From Duganella aceris (GTDB lineage: Bacteria > Pseudomonadota > Gammaproteobacteria > Burkholderiales > Burkholderiaceae_D): a stretch of 64,000 nucleotides of DNA. This document shows positions 43,545 to 52,452 of the stretch, piece by piece. The translations under genes and the position numbers were made by a program. The DNA lies in contig NZ_JAADJT010000012.1 in NCBI RefSeq assembly GCF_011090165.1, forward strand, positions 1 to 64,000, given 5' to 3'. Position 1 is the first letter of the stretch. Each line of letters opens with the position of its first letter. The notes under the pieces were generated by a model that saw nothing but the letters and a program-made list of their open reading frames with translations, made no database searches and was not told the DNA's origin.

Positions 43545-45179
43545 TCAGCGGTAGCGCGCTTCCATCAGGTCGATCTCGCGCACCAGCTTGCGCGAGATGG
43601 CGTCGGAGATCTGTTCATGCCGCGCCAGGTCGAACACGGTGCGGCGCTCCGCATCCAGCGCCGCCAGCCGCAGCTCCTTCTCCGCATAGTCGGTCTTGCG
43701 CCACGCATGCTCGCTCTCCGGATCGATCTCCTTCAGCTTATGCTCGTAGAACGAGATCACCCGCGCCGCCGCCTGCGGGTACACGTCCGGATCGACGCAG
43801 GCTTCGGACTCCATCAGCGCGATCTGCGTCTTCTCGATGGCGTCGATGGCCGCGTTGGCCGCCGCGCGCCGCGCCAGGTCTTCCTCCTGCTGCTCCTCCG
43901 GCTCGGCCGGGAAGGTCATGCCGGCCAGCAGCCGGGGCAGGACGATGCTGGCCGTCAGCAGCGAGATCAGGATCACCGAGCAGGCGAGGAAGATCGTCAG
44001 CGCACGCGCCGGGAAGGGCGAGCCGTCCGGCAGCACCAGCGGCAGCGTCAACACGCCGGCCAGCGTGATGGTGCCGCGCGCGCCGGCCAGCGTGGTCGCC
44101 AGCAGCAGGCGCGGATTGATCTTGCGGCGCGGCAGATGGCGGATGGTCTGCTTGAAGATGGTCAGCCGCAGCGAGGCCCAGACCCAGAACAGGCGCAGCA
44201 CCAGCAGCCCGGCGGTGATGGCGAAGGCATACACCACCAGCCACCACGGGTTCAGATGGCCGCTTTCCTCCAGCGAGATGCTGGCGCCGCGATAGATGTC
44301 GGGCAGCTGTTCGCCGAGCAGCACGAACATCACGCCGTTGAGCGCGAACTGCACCGTGTCCCAGACCGCGGAGCGCTGGATGCGGGTGCTGGCGTGTGCG
44401 TGGCCGCTCAGTTCCACGTAGCTCATGGTGACGCCGGCCGCCACCGCCGCCAGGATGCCGGAGGCGTGCAGGCGTTCCGCCACCAGATACGCGCCGAACG
44501 GCAGCAGCAGGTTGACCAGGATCGGCGAGCCGGCCGGTTCGCCGAAGTGGCGCGTCAGCCAGCGCTGCACCACGGTCACCAGCATGGTCACGCCGACGCC
44601 GGCGCCGATGCCGGCCACCACCAGCCAGACAAAGGTGAGGGCGGCGGTTTGCAGCGAGAAGGTGCCGGTCAGCGCCGCCGCCACCGCGAAGCGGAAACAT
44701 ACCAGGCCGCTGGCGTCGTTGAGCAGCGATTCGCCTTCGAGGATGTGCATCAGCCGCTTCGGAATCGGCGCGTTGGCGGCGATCGAGCTGACCGCGATTG
44801 GATCGGTCGGCGAGATGATGGCGGCCAGCGCGAACGCCACCGGCAGCGGCATCGCCGGAATCAGCCAGTGGATCAGGAAGCCGGCGCCGACCACGGTGAA
44901 GATCACCAGGCCCAGCGCCAGCTCCAGGATCGTGCCCTTGTCGCGCAGCAGGCCGCTCTTGGGGATGCGCCAGCCGTCGAGGAACAACAGCGGCGGCAGG
45001 AACACCAGGAAGAACAGGTCCGGCTCCAGGTCCACGCCGTGCGAGGACTTGGCGGCGATCAGCGCGCCCAATGCGATCTGCACCAGCGGCAGCGGTATCG
45101 CGCGCGGCAGCAGACGCATGATGTAGGCGCTGGCCACCACGGCAAGCAGCATGACCAGCACGACTTCGATTGAATCCAT
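43545..45179 (-). CDS. CPA1-family Na+/H+ antiporter
   Basis: Inner-membrane protein of 544 residues with 12 or more hydrophobic segments up to about residue 400. A cytoplasmic charged tail (EPEEQQEEDLARRA onwards) follows. FLPPLLFLDGWR and FALAAIISPTDPIAVSSI are the CPA1 signatures, the latter containing the ion-binding Asp. It exchanges Na+ or K+ for H+ and helps with pH and salt homeostasis. It starts a minus-strand unit followed by LytS- and LytR-type genes. Confidence 0.9.
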   Translation of the reverse strand: MDSIEVVLVMLLAVVASAYIMRLLPRAIPLPLVQIALGALIAAKSSHGVDLEPDLFFLVFLPPLLFLDGWRIPKSGLLRDKGTILELALGLVIFTVVGAGFLIHWLIPAMPLPVAFALAAIISPTDPIAVSSIAANAPIPKRLMHILEGESLLNDASGLVCFRFAVAAALTGTFSLQTAALTFVWLVVAGIGAGVGVTMLVTVVQRWLTRHFGEPAGSPILVNLLLPFGAYLVAERLHASGILAAVAAGVTMSYVELSGHAHASTRIQRSAVWDTVQFALNGVMFVLLGEQLPDIYRGASISLEESGHLNPWWLVVYAFAITAGLLVLRLFWVWASLRLTIFKQTIRHLPRRKINPRLLLATTLAGARGTITLAGVLTLPLVLPDGSPFPARALTIFLACSVILISLLTASIVLPRLLAGMTFPAEPEEQQEEDLARRAAANAAIDAIEKTQIALMESEACVDPDVYPQAAARVISFYEHKLKEIDPESEHAWRKTDYAEKELRLAALDAERRTVFDLARHEQISDAISRKLVREIDLMEARYR

Positions 45180-45256
45180 TCCTGTCCTTTAAGTTATCTA
45201 TGACAAGAATACACTATCGACGTTTTGACAAAAACTTGGCGTGGGGCACTGGCGAA

Positions 45257-45272
45257 ACAGAAATCTTTCTGT
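45257..45272. repeat. Perfect inverted repeat just upstream of tRNA-Gly
   Basis: ACAGAAA-TC-TTTCTGT is a perfect 7-bp inverted repeat ending next to a CATAAT (45273-45278) that may be the -10 of the tRNA promoter. Its function is unclear; it may be a regulator site or chance. Confidence 0.5.
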
Positions 45273-45288
45273 CATAATCTTGGCTTCT

Positions 45289-45364
45289 GCGGGAGTAGCT
45301 CAGTTGGTAGAGCGCAACCTTGCCAAGGTTGAGGTCGAGAGTTCGAGACTCTTCTCCCGCTCCA
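45289..45364 (+). tRNA. tRNA-Gly (anticodon GCC)
   Basis: A 76-base cloverleaf. The acceptor stem GCGGGAG pairs with CTCCCGC, the D-arm is GCTC/GAGC, the anticodon arm CAACC/GGTTG encloses TTGCCAA, and the T-arm contains TTCGAGA. CCA is encoded. The anticodon GCC reads GGC and GGT glycine codons. Confidence 0.97.
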
Positions 45365-45375
45365 GAATATTAAAA

Positions 45376-45401
45376 GAGAAGCCTCCGGGCTTCTTTTTTT
45401 T
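45376..45401 (+). terminator. Rho-independent terminator after tRNA-Gly
   Basis: Stem AGAAGCC / GGCTTCT (45377-45383, 45388-45394) with a TCCG loop is followed by eight T. It ends the single tRNA transcript. Confidence 0.92.
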
Positions 45402-45492
45402 ATGCCATTTCGTTGTTTATCGTTCTCGAAAACAACTTCCTTGCTGTTGCTAACGTTATACTGGCTGCGGACCACCGAGGGAGACGAAATCC

Positions 45493-46452
45493 ATGAAATC
45501 AGTTCAGCAGGAAGTTGATGAGCGCAGTAATTTAACCAACTCCAATAAATTCGAACTGCTGTTGTTCCGCCTGGGCGGCGACGCCAAGGGCGAACATTCC
45601 GAGTTGTTCGGTATTAACGTCTTCAAAATCCGCGAGATCGTCGCGATGCCCGAAGTAACCGCTGTGGCCGGATCCCCGCCACACATGCTGGGCGTCGTCA
45701 ATCTGCGCGGACAAATCATCACGGTGCTGGATTTGCCAGGCATCGTCGGTGTGACCCCAAAAACCGGTCTGAATATCATGTTGGTCACTGAATTCGCGCG
45801 CACCACGCAAGCGTTCGCGGTCGAGTCGGTGGACGAAATCGTCCGCCTGGACTGGAGCCAGGTGCTGACCGCCGAAGGCACGGCCGGCGGCAAGGTCACC
45901 AGTATCGCCCGCGTCGACGGCGATGTGCAGAACACCCGCCTGGCGCAAGTGCTGGACGTGGAAACCATTCTGCGCGAGCTGGTGCCGCCGGAACGCGACG
46001 ACATCGACCCGGAAACCATCGGCCCGAAAGTGCTGCTGAAGGCCGGCGCGGTGATCCTGGCCGCCGACGATTCCGTCGTCGCGCGCAACCTGATCGAAAA
46101 AGGTCTGGACGCGATGGGCGTGCACTTCATCATGACCAAGTCGGGCAAGGAGGCGTGGGAGCGCCTGCAGCATATCGCCGACGGCGCCAAGGCCGAGGGT
46201 GTGCCGATCAGCGACCGCGTCGCCATGGTGCTGACCGACCTGGAGATGCCGGAGATGGACGGCTTCACGCTGACCCGCCTGATCAAGCAGGACGCGCGCT
46301 TCAGCAAGATTCCGGTGGTGATCCATTCTTCGTTGTCGGGCAAGACCAACGAAGACCACGTCAAAGGCGTGGGCGCCGATGCGTATGTGGCCAAGTTCTC
46401 GGCCGAGGATCTGGCCGGCACCATCCGCAGCGTGTTGAGCAAAGCCGCATAG
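45493..46452 (+). CDS. cheV: Chemotaxis coupling protein CheV
   Basis: Protein of 319 residues. The N-terminal CheW-like domain (about 20-170; FGINVFKIREIV, LGVVNLRGQIITVLDLP) is joined to a receiver domain (about 185-315; AADDSVVARN, LTDLEMPEMDGF with the phospho-Asp, and late AKFSAEDL). CheV couples chemoreceptors to CheA and adjusts signalling through its own phosphorylation. It stands alone here, away from a che operon, which is usual in Betaproteobacteria. GAGGGAGACG lies before the ATG. Confidence 0.95.
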   Translation: MKSVQQEVDERSNLTNSNKFELLLFRLGGDAKGEHSELFGINVFKIREIVAMPEVTAVAGSPPHMLGVVNLRGQIITVLDLPGIVGVTPKTGLNIMLVTEFARTTQAFAVESVDEIVRLDWSQVLTAEGTAGGKVTSIARVDGDVQNTRLAQVLDVETILRELVPPERDDIDPETIGPKVLLKAGAVILAADDSVVARNLIEKGLDAMGVHFIMTKSGKEAWERLQHIADGAKAEGVPISDRVAMVLTDLEMPEMDGFTLTRLIKQDARFSKIPVVIHSSLSGKTNEDHVKGVGADAYVAKFSAEDLAGTIRSVLSKAA

Positions 46453-46491
46453 CAAGCGCACGGCGCGTTCGCGCGGATCGCGGTAGTATCG

Positions 46492-46525
46492 AAGGACCGT
46501 GACGGAGACGTCGCGGTCCTTTTTA
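46492..46525 (+). terminator. Rho-independent terminator after cheV
   Basis: AGGACCG (46493-46499) pairs with CGGTCCT (46514-46520), followed by five T. The inner part GACG/CGTC can extend the hairpin. It lies 21 bases before the next start codon. Confidence 0.8.
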
Positions 46526-46545
46526 CTTTTTCGAAAGGATACACC

Positions 46546-47127
46546 GTGGCAGCCAAGAAAATTCTATTCCTGACCGGCGACTTTGCGGAAGATTACGAGA
46601 CCATGGTGCCGTTCCAGGCGCTGCAAATGGTCGGCCATACGGTGCACGCGGTCTGCCCGAACAAGCAGGCCGGCGACACCATCAAGACCGCCATTCACGA
46701 TTTCGAGGGCGACCAGACCTACACCGAGAAACCGGGCCATCTGTTCGCATTGAACGCGGATTTCGCCACCGTGGATGTGGCGCAGTACGATGCGCTGATG
46801 ATCGCCGGCGGCCGCGCGCCGGAATACCTGCGCCTGAATCCGCGTGTGATCGAGATCGTGCAGCAGTTCGCGGCGGCGGCCAAGCCGATCGCCGCCGTTT
46901 GCCACGGCGCGCAGCTGCTGGCGGCGGCCGATGTCATCCGCGGCAAGACCATCTCCGCGTATCCGGCGTGCGCACCGGAAGTGAAACTGGCCGGCGGTAA
47001 CTACGCCGACATCGCGGTCGACCAGGCGGTCACCGACGGCAACTTCATCACCGCCCCGGCCTGGCCGGCGCATCCGGCGTGGCTGGGGCAGTTCCTTCAG
47101 CGCCTGGGCACGGAAATTAAACTGTAG
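46546..47127 (+). CDS. DJ-1/PfpI family protein
   Basis: Protein of 193 residues starting with GTG, preceded by AAAGGA. The reactive Cys is C119 in AVCHGAQLL, with the following His. The family includes intracellular proteases and deglycase/glyoxalase-type repair enzymes. It is shorter and more PfpI-like than the Hsp31-like protein at 2571. Its 3' end overlaps the convergent S-formylglutathione hydrolase gene by 11 bases; both relate to reactive carbonyl handling, though they are transcribed separately. Confidence 0.87.
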   Translation: MAAKKILFLTGDFAEDYETMVPFQALQMVGHTVHAVCPNKQAGDTIKTAIHDFEGDQTYTEKPGHLFALNADFATVDVAQYDALMIAGGRAPEYLRLNPRVIEIVQQFAAAAKPIAAVCHGAQLLAAADVIRGKTISAYPACAPEVKLAGGNYADIAVDQAVTDGNFITAPAWPAHPAWLGQFLQRLGTEIKL

Positions 47128-47962
47128 CCAGCCGCTGCGCGTGGAAGCGGATGTGGTCTTCCATGAAGGTGGCGATGAAGTAGTAGCCGTGATCGTAGCG
47201 CGCATGCCGCCGCAGTTCGAGCGGCTGCGCGGCGCTCGCGCACGCGGCTTCAAACGCTTCCGGATACAGCTGTTCGGCGAGGAATTTATCGCCCAGTCCC
47301 TGGTCGATCAGGATGCCGGCCGGGAAGGGCGTTTGCATGCCCGCCATCAGCAGGCTGGCGTCGTGCGCCGCCCAGGCGCTTTGATCCTGGCCGAGATAGC
47401 CGGTGAAGGCCTTTTTGCCCCACGGGCATTGCGACGGCGCGGCGATCGGCGCGAATGCCGACACCGACTTGAACGCGTCCGGCCGCCGCAGCGCCAAGGT
47501 CAGCGCGCCGTGGCCGCCCATCGAGTGGCCGAAGATGCCGATGCGTTGCGCATCGACCGGCAGCTCCCGCGTCACCAGTTCGCGCAGTTCGTGGATGTAG
47601 CTTTCCATGCGATAGTGCTTGGCCCATTCACCTTCGGTCGCGTCGAGGTAGAAGCCGGCGCCGACGCCGAAGTCCCAGCTGTCGGTCTCGCCGTCGACGC
47701 CGGCGCCGCGCGGGCTGGTGTCGGGCGCGATCAGCATCAGGCCGGCCTCGGCGGCCGCGCGCTGGGCGCCGGCCTTGGTCATGAAAGTCTCTTCATTGCA
47801 GGTCAGGCCGGCGAGGTAGAACAGCGCCGGCACCTTGCCTTGTTCCGCCGCCGGCGGAATAAACACGGAAAACCGCATCGGCAGACCGATCTCGCGTGAC
47901 TCATGACGATAAAAGCGTTGCATACCGCCAAAACAGGCGTGTTCGCTGATTAATTCAAGCAT
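47117..47962 (-). CDS. fghA: S-formylglutathione hydrolase
   Basis: Protein of 281 residues with an esterase-D alpha/beta-hydrolase fold. S147 is the nucleophile in GHSMGGHG. Other family marks are LAGLTCNEETF and DTSPRG early on, and the catalytic His in YDHGYYF near the C-terminus. It hydrolyses S-formylglutathione to formate and glutathione, the last step of glutathione-dependent formaldehyde detoxification. The partner alcohol dehydrogenase is not in the window. Confidence 0.94.
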   Translation of the reverse strand: MLELISEHACFGGMQRFYRHESREIGLPMRFSVFIPPAAEQGKVPALFYLAGLTCNEETFMTKAGAQRAAAEAGLMLIAPDTSPRGAGVDGETDSWDFGVGAGFYLDATEGEWAKHYRMESYIHELRELVTRELPVDAQRIGIFGHSMGGHGALTLALRRPDAFKSVSAFAPIAAPSQCPWGKKAFTGYLGQDQSAWAAHDASLLMAGMQTPFPAGILIDQGLGDKFLAEQLYPEAFEAACASAAQPLELRRHARYDHGYYFIATFMEDHIRFHAQRLATV

Positions 47963-48047
47963 ATGGCTTCCTTATGTTCCCTAGCGCACAGTGAGAGTGC
48001 CCGTAATTGTTCAGAATTGTACAAGTATCTTTAAAAAGGAGAAGTAC

Positions 48048-49235
48048 ATGCCGGATATTCAGGTCGTATTGACCGAACTAGGCTGGCCTCTAGCCGTTGC
48101 ATTGGCTTGGTTGTCGGGTGAATTCATGCATCGCTGGACGCGCCTGCCGCGCATCAGCGTCTATGGTGTAGTTGGTTTCCTGTTGGCGCAGGCATTTCCC
48201 GACGCCCTCAGCAGCGGTCCCTCAAGCACGGTCACCGTGCTGGCCAATCTGGCTTTTGGACTGATTCTTTTCGAATTCGGTTACCGCATCAATCTGCGCT
48301 GGTTGCGCATCAATCCCTGGATCGCCGTCAGCGGGCTGGCCGAATCGGCCGCCACTTTCGGCGTGGTCTATCTGATCGCGCATCTGACCGGCATGCCGTC
48401 GCTGACGTCGCTGCTGTTGGCGTCGCTGGCCATGTCCACCTCGCCGGCCGGCGTGCTGCGCGTGATTAACGAGGAAGACAGCTCCGGCCAGGTCACCGAA
48501 CGGGTGCTGCACCTGGTCGCGATCAACTGCGTACTGGCGGTGTTCACCTTCAAGGTGGTGGTCGGCTTCTGGGTGTTCCAGACCTCCGGCAGCCTGACGC
48601 AGGCGATCTCGCACAGCCTGATCGAGCTGGCGGTATCGGCGGCGATGGGCGCGGTGCTGGGCATGCTGGTGCCGGCGGTGTTGCGCCGCATGGGCAAGCT
48701 GGCGCAGGACGGCACCATCGCCTTCGCGCTGGGCGTGATCCTGCTGGTGGCGATGGCGCGCGCGTTCGACGTTTCGCCGGTGCTGGCGACGCTGACCTTC
48801 GGCCTGGCCGCGCGTCACAGCCGCGTCGCGTTCAGTCGCACCGAGCGCAACTTCGGCGGCATCGGTGAATTGATCACCGTGCTGCTGTTCGTGTTCGCCG
48901 TGTCGACGCTGGACTGGGAGCGCGTGGTCGACGGCCTGGGCCTCGGCATGCTGCTGTTGCTGGCGCGCTTTCTGGTCAAGGCGCTGGCGGTGGGCGCCTT
49001 CGCGCACGTCGGCGGCATCTCGTGGCGCAAGGGGCTGCTGACCGGCATTGCGTTGGCGCCGATGTCGGTGTTCGTCACGCTGCTGCTGGAACAAACCAAA
49101 TACATGGGGATCGTGCTGGTCGACGAGCTGGCCGCGCTGGCCGCCATGACGCTGGTGCTGGAAGTGTTCGGCCCGATCATCACGCAACGCGCGCTGGTAT
49201 GGGCGAACGAAACCCCGAACAAGGAGGAACGCTAA
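48048..49235 (+). CDS. CPA2-type cation/proton antiporter (Kef-like membrane domain)
   Basis: Integral membrane protein of 395 residues with about 12 hydrophobic segments and no C-terminal RCK/TrkA domain. FGLILFEFGYRINLRWLR and LASLAMSTSPAGVLRVINEED match the Na+/H+ exchanger domain. The ion exchanged is unknown. The start at 48048 has AAGGAG six bases upstream and replaces the earlier in-frame ATG at 47991. The stop overlaps the YbdK start as TAATG, a link that suggests joint function. Confidence 0.85.
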   Translation: MPDIQVVLTELGWPLAVALAWLSGEFMHRWTRLPRISVYGVVGFLLAQAFPDALSSGPSSTVTVLANLAFGLILFEFGYRINLRWLRINPWIAVSGLAESAATFGVVYLIAHLTGMPSLTSLLLASLAMSTSPAGVLRVINEEDSSGQVTERVLHLVAINCVLAVFTFKVVVGFWVFQTSGSLTQAISHSLIELAVSAAMGAVLGMLVPAVLRRMGKLAQDGTIAFALGVILLVAMARAFDVSPVLATLTFGLAARHSRVAFSRTERNFGGIGELITVLLFVFAVSTLDWERVVDGLGLGMLLLLARFLVKALAVGAFAHVGGISWRKGLLTGIALAPMSVFVTLLLEQTKYMGIVLVDELAALAAMTLVLEVFGPIITQRALVWANETPNKEER

Positions 49236-50353
49236 TGGCGTTGGAAGAATTCAAATCATCGAAGCCGCTCACCATGGGCGTGGAACTGGAGCTGCAACTG
49301 GTCAGCCTGTCGGATTACGACCTGACCGCCTCCAGCCCGGATCTGCTGCACCTGCTGAACCGCAAACCGTTTCCGGGCAACGTGACGCCGGAAATCACCG
49401 AGAGCATGATCGAGATTAACAGCGACGTGCACACCAACCACGCCGAACTGCTGGCGCAACTGCAGCTGACCCGCGATGTGCTGGTGCAGGCCGGCGAGCA
49501 GCTCAACATCGGCATCTGCGGCGGCGGCACGCATCCGTTCCAGAAGTGGTCGGAGCGGCGCATCTTCTCCAAGCCGCGCTTCAAGGAGGTGTCGGAGCTG
49601 TACGGCTATCTGGCTAAACAGTTTACGATTTTCGGTCAGCACGTGCACATCGGCTGCGAGTCGGGCGACGACGCGCTGTTCCTGCTGCATTCGCTGAGCC
49701 GCTACGTGCCGCATTTTATCGCGCTGTCATCGTCGTCGCCGTATGTGCAGGGGAACGACACGCTGTTCAATTCGGCGCGACTGAATTCGGTGTTCGCCTT
49801 CCCGATGAGCGGCCGCGCGCCGTTCACGCAATCGTGGTCGACGTTCGAGAACGAGTACTTCGCCAAGATGGAGCACACCGGCGTTATCAAGAGCATGAAG
49901 GACTTTTACTGGGATATCCGTCCGAAGCCGGAATTCGGCACCATCGAGCTACGCGTGTGCGACACGCCGCTGACGGTGGACCGGGCGGCGGCGCTGGCGG
50001 TGTACCTGCAGTGCTTGTGCCGCTATCTGCTGGAGCGCAAGGAGGAACCGCCGGTGGAGGACGACTACCTGGTCTACAACTACAACCGTTTCCAGGCCTG
50101 CCGTTTCGGCCTGGACGGCACGGTGGTGCATCCAAAGACCTACGAAAGCCTGTCGCTGCGCGAGGATATCCTGACCACGCTGCGCAAGATGGAGCCGCAC
50201 GGCGCGGCGTTGGGCGCGACGGCCGGATTGCAGCATCTGATGCAGGTCACGCACGAGGGCAGCGACGCGCACTACCTGCGCCAGCAGTTCGATCGCAGCG
50301 GCAGCGCCGAAGGCATGGTCGACGCGGCGATCCAGCGTTTTCGCCGGGGGTGA
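49235..50353 (+). CDS. ybdK: YbdK-family carboxylate-amine ligase (glutamate-cysteine ligase 2 type)
   Basis: Protein of 372 residues with the GCS2 fold. TMGVELELQL begins the active site, and ESMIEINSDVHTN, HVHIGCESGDDALFLLHSL and PKPEFGTIELRVCDTPLTV are diagnostic. The family has weak gamma-glutamylcysteine synthetase activity in vitro and an uncertain real substrate. It is translated from the TAATG junction with the antiporter gene, AAGGAGG being inside the antiporter 3' end. Confidence 0.9.
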   Translation: MALEEFKSSKPLTMGVELELQLVSLSDYDLTASSPDLLHLLNRKPFPGNVTPEITESMIEINSDVHTNHAELLAQLQLTRDVLVQAGEQLNIGICGGGTHPFQKWSERRIFSKPRFKEVSELYGYLAKQFTIFGQHVHIGCESGDDALFLLHSLSRYVPHFIALSSSSPYVQGNDTLFNSARLNSVFAFPMSGRAPFTQSWSTFENEYFAKMEHTGVIKSMKDFYWDIRPKPEFGTIELRVCDTPLTVDRAAALAVYLQCLCRYLLERKEEPPVEDDYLVYNYNRFQACRFGLDGTVVHPKTYESLSLREDILTTLRKMEPHGAALGATAGLQHLMQVTHEGSDAHYLRQQFDRSGSAEGMVDAAIQRFRRG

Positions 50354-50390
50354 TCCGGAGCGGTGGCGCGCGACGCCTCCGCTTCGGCGG

Positions 50391-51125
50391 CTATTTGAAC
50401 GTGATCGCCTTGTTGAGGCGGGCGATTACGTCGTCGGGGACGCCTTTGCCGCACATGATGTAGCGCTCGGTGCCGTGCGGCATGTCCTTGAAGCGCAGCA
50501 GGCGCAGGTTGCGCGTCTGCTCGCCGTCATGGTGCGCCATGATGTAGTTGCCTTCCTCTTCAGATACGAACATCATGTCCACCATGCCTTTGCTGATCGA
50601 CTGCACCATTTTGCTGGTTGGCGAGGTGGAGATGGCGATGGTCGGGTGCAGCTCGCGCAGCAGCTTGTCCAGCTCCGCCCCGTAGGAGTAGTTGTCCTTG
50701 ACCAGCACCCGCGTCTCGGCGTGCCGCAGCAGCGCGTCCAGCGTCGCGTCGCTGCGCGCCGCCAGCGCGGTGTTGGCCAGCACCAGCCACTCCTTGTCGC
50801 GATAAATCGGCTTGGTGTATTTGGCGTAGCCCTCGCGCTCCTCGACCCGGAACCAGCCGACGGCGCAGGCGCGCTGCTTCGGATCCTTGATCATCATCAG
50901 CTGACGATTGGTCGGCAGGTTGCGCCAGACCGTGCGAACGCCGGCGGTCTGGAACGCCTGCACCGCCGGCGTGGCGGTGAGGCCGCTGGGCGGACCGTCG
51001 GCATGCGCCATCATGTACGGCGGGCGTTCGCTGTAGGTGACGGTGATGGCGTCGTCGTCCGCCACGGCCGGCGTGGCGAACAGGCAAGCTGCGGCTATCA
51101 GGGCGGCGCGGCGCAACGGCATCAT
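50391..51125 (-). CDS. Periplasmic amino-acid-type substrate-binding protein (SBP_bac_3-like)
   Basis: Protein of 244 residues with a signal peptide (about 1-22, ending AVADD). It shows the two-lobed bacterial extracellular solute-binding fold: ITVTYSERPPYMM at the start, RACAVGWFRVEEREGYAKYTKPIYRD, then a DNYSYGAELDKLL segment. There is no permease or ATPase nearby, so it may be an orphan binding protein or a periplasmic sensor. Ligand unknown. It is convergent with YbdK with a GC-rich gap of 37 bases. Confidence 0.8.
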   Translation of the reverse strand: MMPLRRAALIAAACLFATPAVADDDAITVTYSERPPYMMAHADGPPSGLTATPAVQAFQTAGVRTVWRNLPTNRQLMMIKDPKQRACAVGWFRVEEREGYAKYTKPIYRDKEWLVLANTALAARSDATLDALLRHAETRVLVKDNYSYGAELDKLLRELHPTIAISTSPTSKMVQSISKGMVDMMFVSEEEGNYIMAHHDGEQTRNLRLLRFKDMPHGTERYIMCGKGVPDDVIARLNKAITFK

Positions 51126-51187
51126 GGAACACCTTTTGTAAAAGATGCCACAGTTTATACCGGGCCAAGCCGGTTCGCCAACGAGTT

Positions 51188-52165
51188 TTAGAAGCGCGTC
51201 TCGCGTGCGACGCGCAGAAAATTATCCAGGATGCCGGTGCAGTCCATCAGCTCGACCCCGCCGGCGCGGTGGAATTCCGGGTGCCATTGCAGGCCCATCA
51301 CGAACGGTGCCTTGCGGTAGCGGATTGCCTCGACCATATTGTCCGGCACCGACAGCGCCTCCACCGTCATATCCCGCCCCAGCGTCTTGACCGCCTGGTG
51401 GTGGATGGAATTGACCATCCCGCGCGTCTGCCCCTTGAACATGCGTGCCAGCGAGGAGCCGGCCGGGAAGCTGATCTCATGGCGGTTGCGGTCGTACTCG
51501 TCGTTGACGTGGGCCAGCGAATCGGGCACGTCGGAGGCGATGTCCTGGTACAGCGAGCCGCCGAAGGCGACATTGATCAACTGGCAGCCACGGCAGATGC
51601 CCAGCACCGGCTTGCCGGCCTCGACGAATTCATGCAGCAGTTCCAGTTCGTACATGTCGCGCGCGCGGTCTCCGCCCCATTCGGGCCGGGTCGGCGTTTC
51701 CGAGTAACTTTGCGGCGAGACGTCGGCGCCGCCTTGCAGCACTAGGCCGTCCAGGTGCTTGGCGTAGTCGCGCAGGCGGATATTGGAGGGGTGCAGCAGG
51801 CCTTCGGTGTTGACGGTCGGGATCATGAACACCAGCACGTCGCGCGACATCACCCACTGGGCGATCGATTCCTCAAGGTATTGCAGGTTCTTGCTGCGCA
51901 GGCCGGTGGCGCCGGGTTCGGGGTGGAAGATCCGCGCCGAGACGCCGATGTGCAGCGGGCGCTGGATGATGTGGCGGGTGGCCGCCGCAGCGATGCGCCG
52001 GTAGCGCGCCATGATGACCCGGCCCCACAGGCTGAACACGGTGTCGCCGGGATCGAGATAGCGTGGCGTGCCGTTGTCCTGGGGTGTGGCGCGGCGATCG
52101 TGGTCGCTGGCGCGGCGGTGCGGATTGTCCTGCGGTGGTTTGCTGCCGTCCGGTCCTTCGCTCAT
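51188..52165 (-). CDS. Gamma-glutamyl-gamma-aminobutyrate hydrolase family protein (PuuD-like, peptidase C26)
   Basis: Protein of 325 residues. A disordered, charged N-terminal region of about 60 residues is followed by a class I glutamine-amidotransferase-like domain. C191 is the nucleophile (LGICRGCQLINVAFGG) and the late LQWHPEF supplies the His and Glu. PuuD enzymes split gamma-glutamyl-GABA in putrescine breakdown. No other puu gene is present, so the substrate is open. The ATG at 52165 with AGGAG upstream is preferred over 52204. Confidence 0.85.
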   Translation of the reverse strand: MSEGPDGSKPPQDNPHRRASDHDRRATPQDNGTPRYLDPGDTVFSLWGRVIMARYRRIAAAATRHIIQRPLHIGVSARIFHPEPGATGLRSKNLQYLEESIAQWVMSRDVLVFMIPTVNTEGLLHPSNIRLRDYAKHLDGLVLQGGADVSPQSYSETPTRPEWGGDRARDMYELELLHEFVEAGKPVLGICRGCQLINVAFGGSLYQDIASDVPDSLAHVNDEYDRNRHEISFPAGSSLARMFKGQTRGMVNSIHHQAVKTLGRDMTVEALSVPDNMVEAIRYRKAPFVMGLQWHPEFHRAGGVELMDCTGILDNFLRVARETRF

Positions 52166-52251
52166 GCGCGCTCCTGTCTGTTTGCCTTGCGCATAGTGTG
52201 ACACAGGTGCCGTTCTTGAGTCGCCCGCTTAGAGCTTTGCCGCAACATGTC

Positions 52252-52273
52252 GACGGGCGCTTGCGCGCCCGTC
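52252..52273. terminator. GC hairpin downstream of the small basic protein gene
   Basis: GACGGGCGC / GCGCCCGTC (52252-52260 and 52265-52273) form a perfect 9-bp stem with a TTGC loop just beyond the stop of the 57-residue gene. There is no T-run on the minus strand, so termination may be weak. Confidence 0.45.
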
Positions 52274-52278
52274 TGGTC

Positions 52279-52452
52279 TTACTTCGATTTGCTTGCCGCA
52301 GGCTTCTTGGCGGTGGACTTGTTGCCGGCCGACGCCGACTGGCTGTTGCCCTTGTCGCTGCCGCCGTTGCCGGCGGCGGAGGACTTGGCGCCTTTCGCTT
52401 CCTGCACGCTGCTGTTGCCGCCGTTTTTGCCGCCTTGGGTAGGTTTGCTCAT
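52279..52452 (-). CDS. Small disordered Gly/Ser/Lys-rich basic protein (57 residues)
   Basis: A 57-residue ORF too short for most gene callers. It starts MSKPTQGGKNGGNSS and ends in a Lys/Ala/Ser-rich tail (AKKPAASKSK). There is almost no hydrophobic residue, so it should be unstructured, and it is clearly basic. GGAG lies 7 bases before the ATG. A GC-rich hairpin follows the stop. It is transcribed away from a second small Gly/Lys/Gln-rich protein gene 290 bases to the right, with which it shares the QGGK wording. Function unknown; nucleic-acid binding or stress protection would fit the composition. Confidence 0.65.
   Translation of the reverse strand: MSKPTQGGKNGGNSSVQEAKGAKSSAAGNGGSDKGNSQSASAGNKSTAKKPAASKSK

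Noticed and set aside
49022..49234. N-terminal extension of the YbdK gene
   Set aside because: It overlaps the antiporter coding region. The TAATG junction with AAGGAGG gives a better start at 49235.
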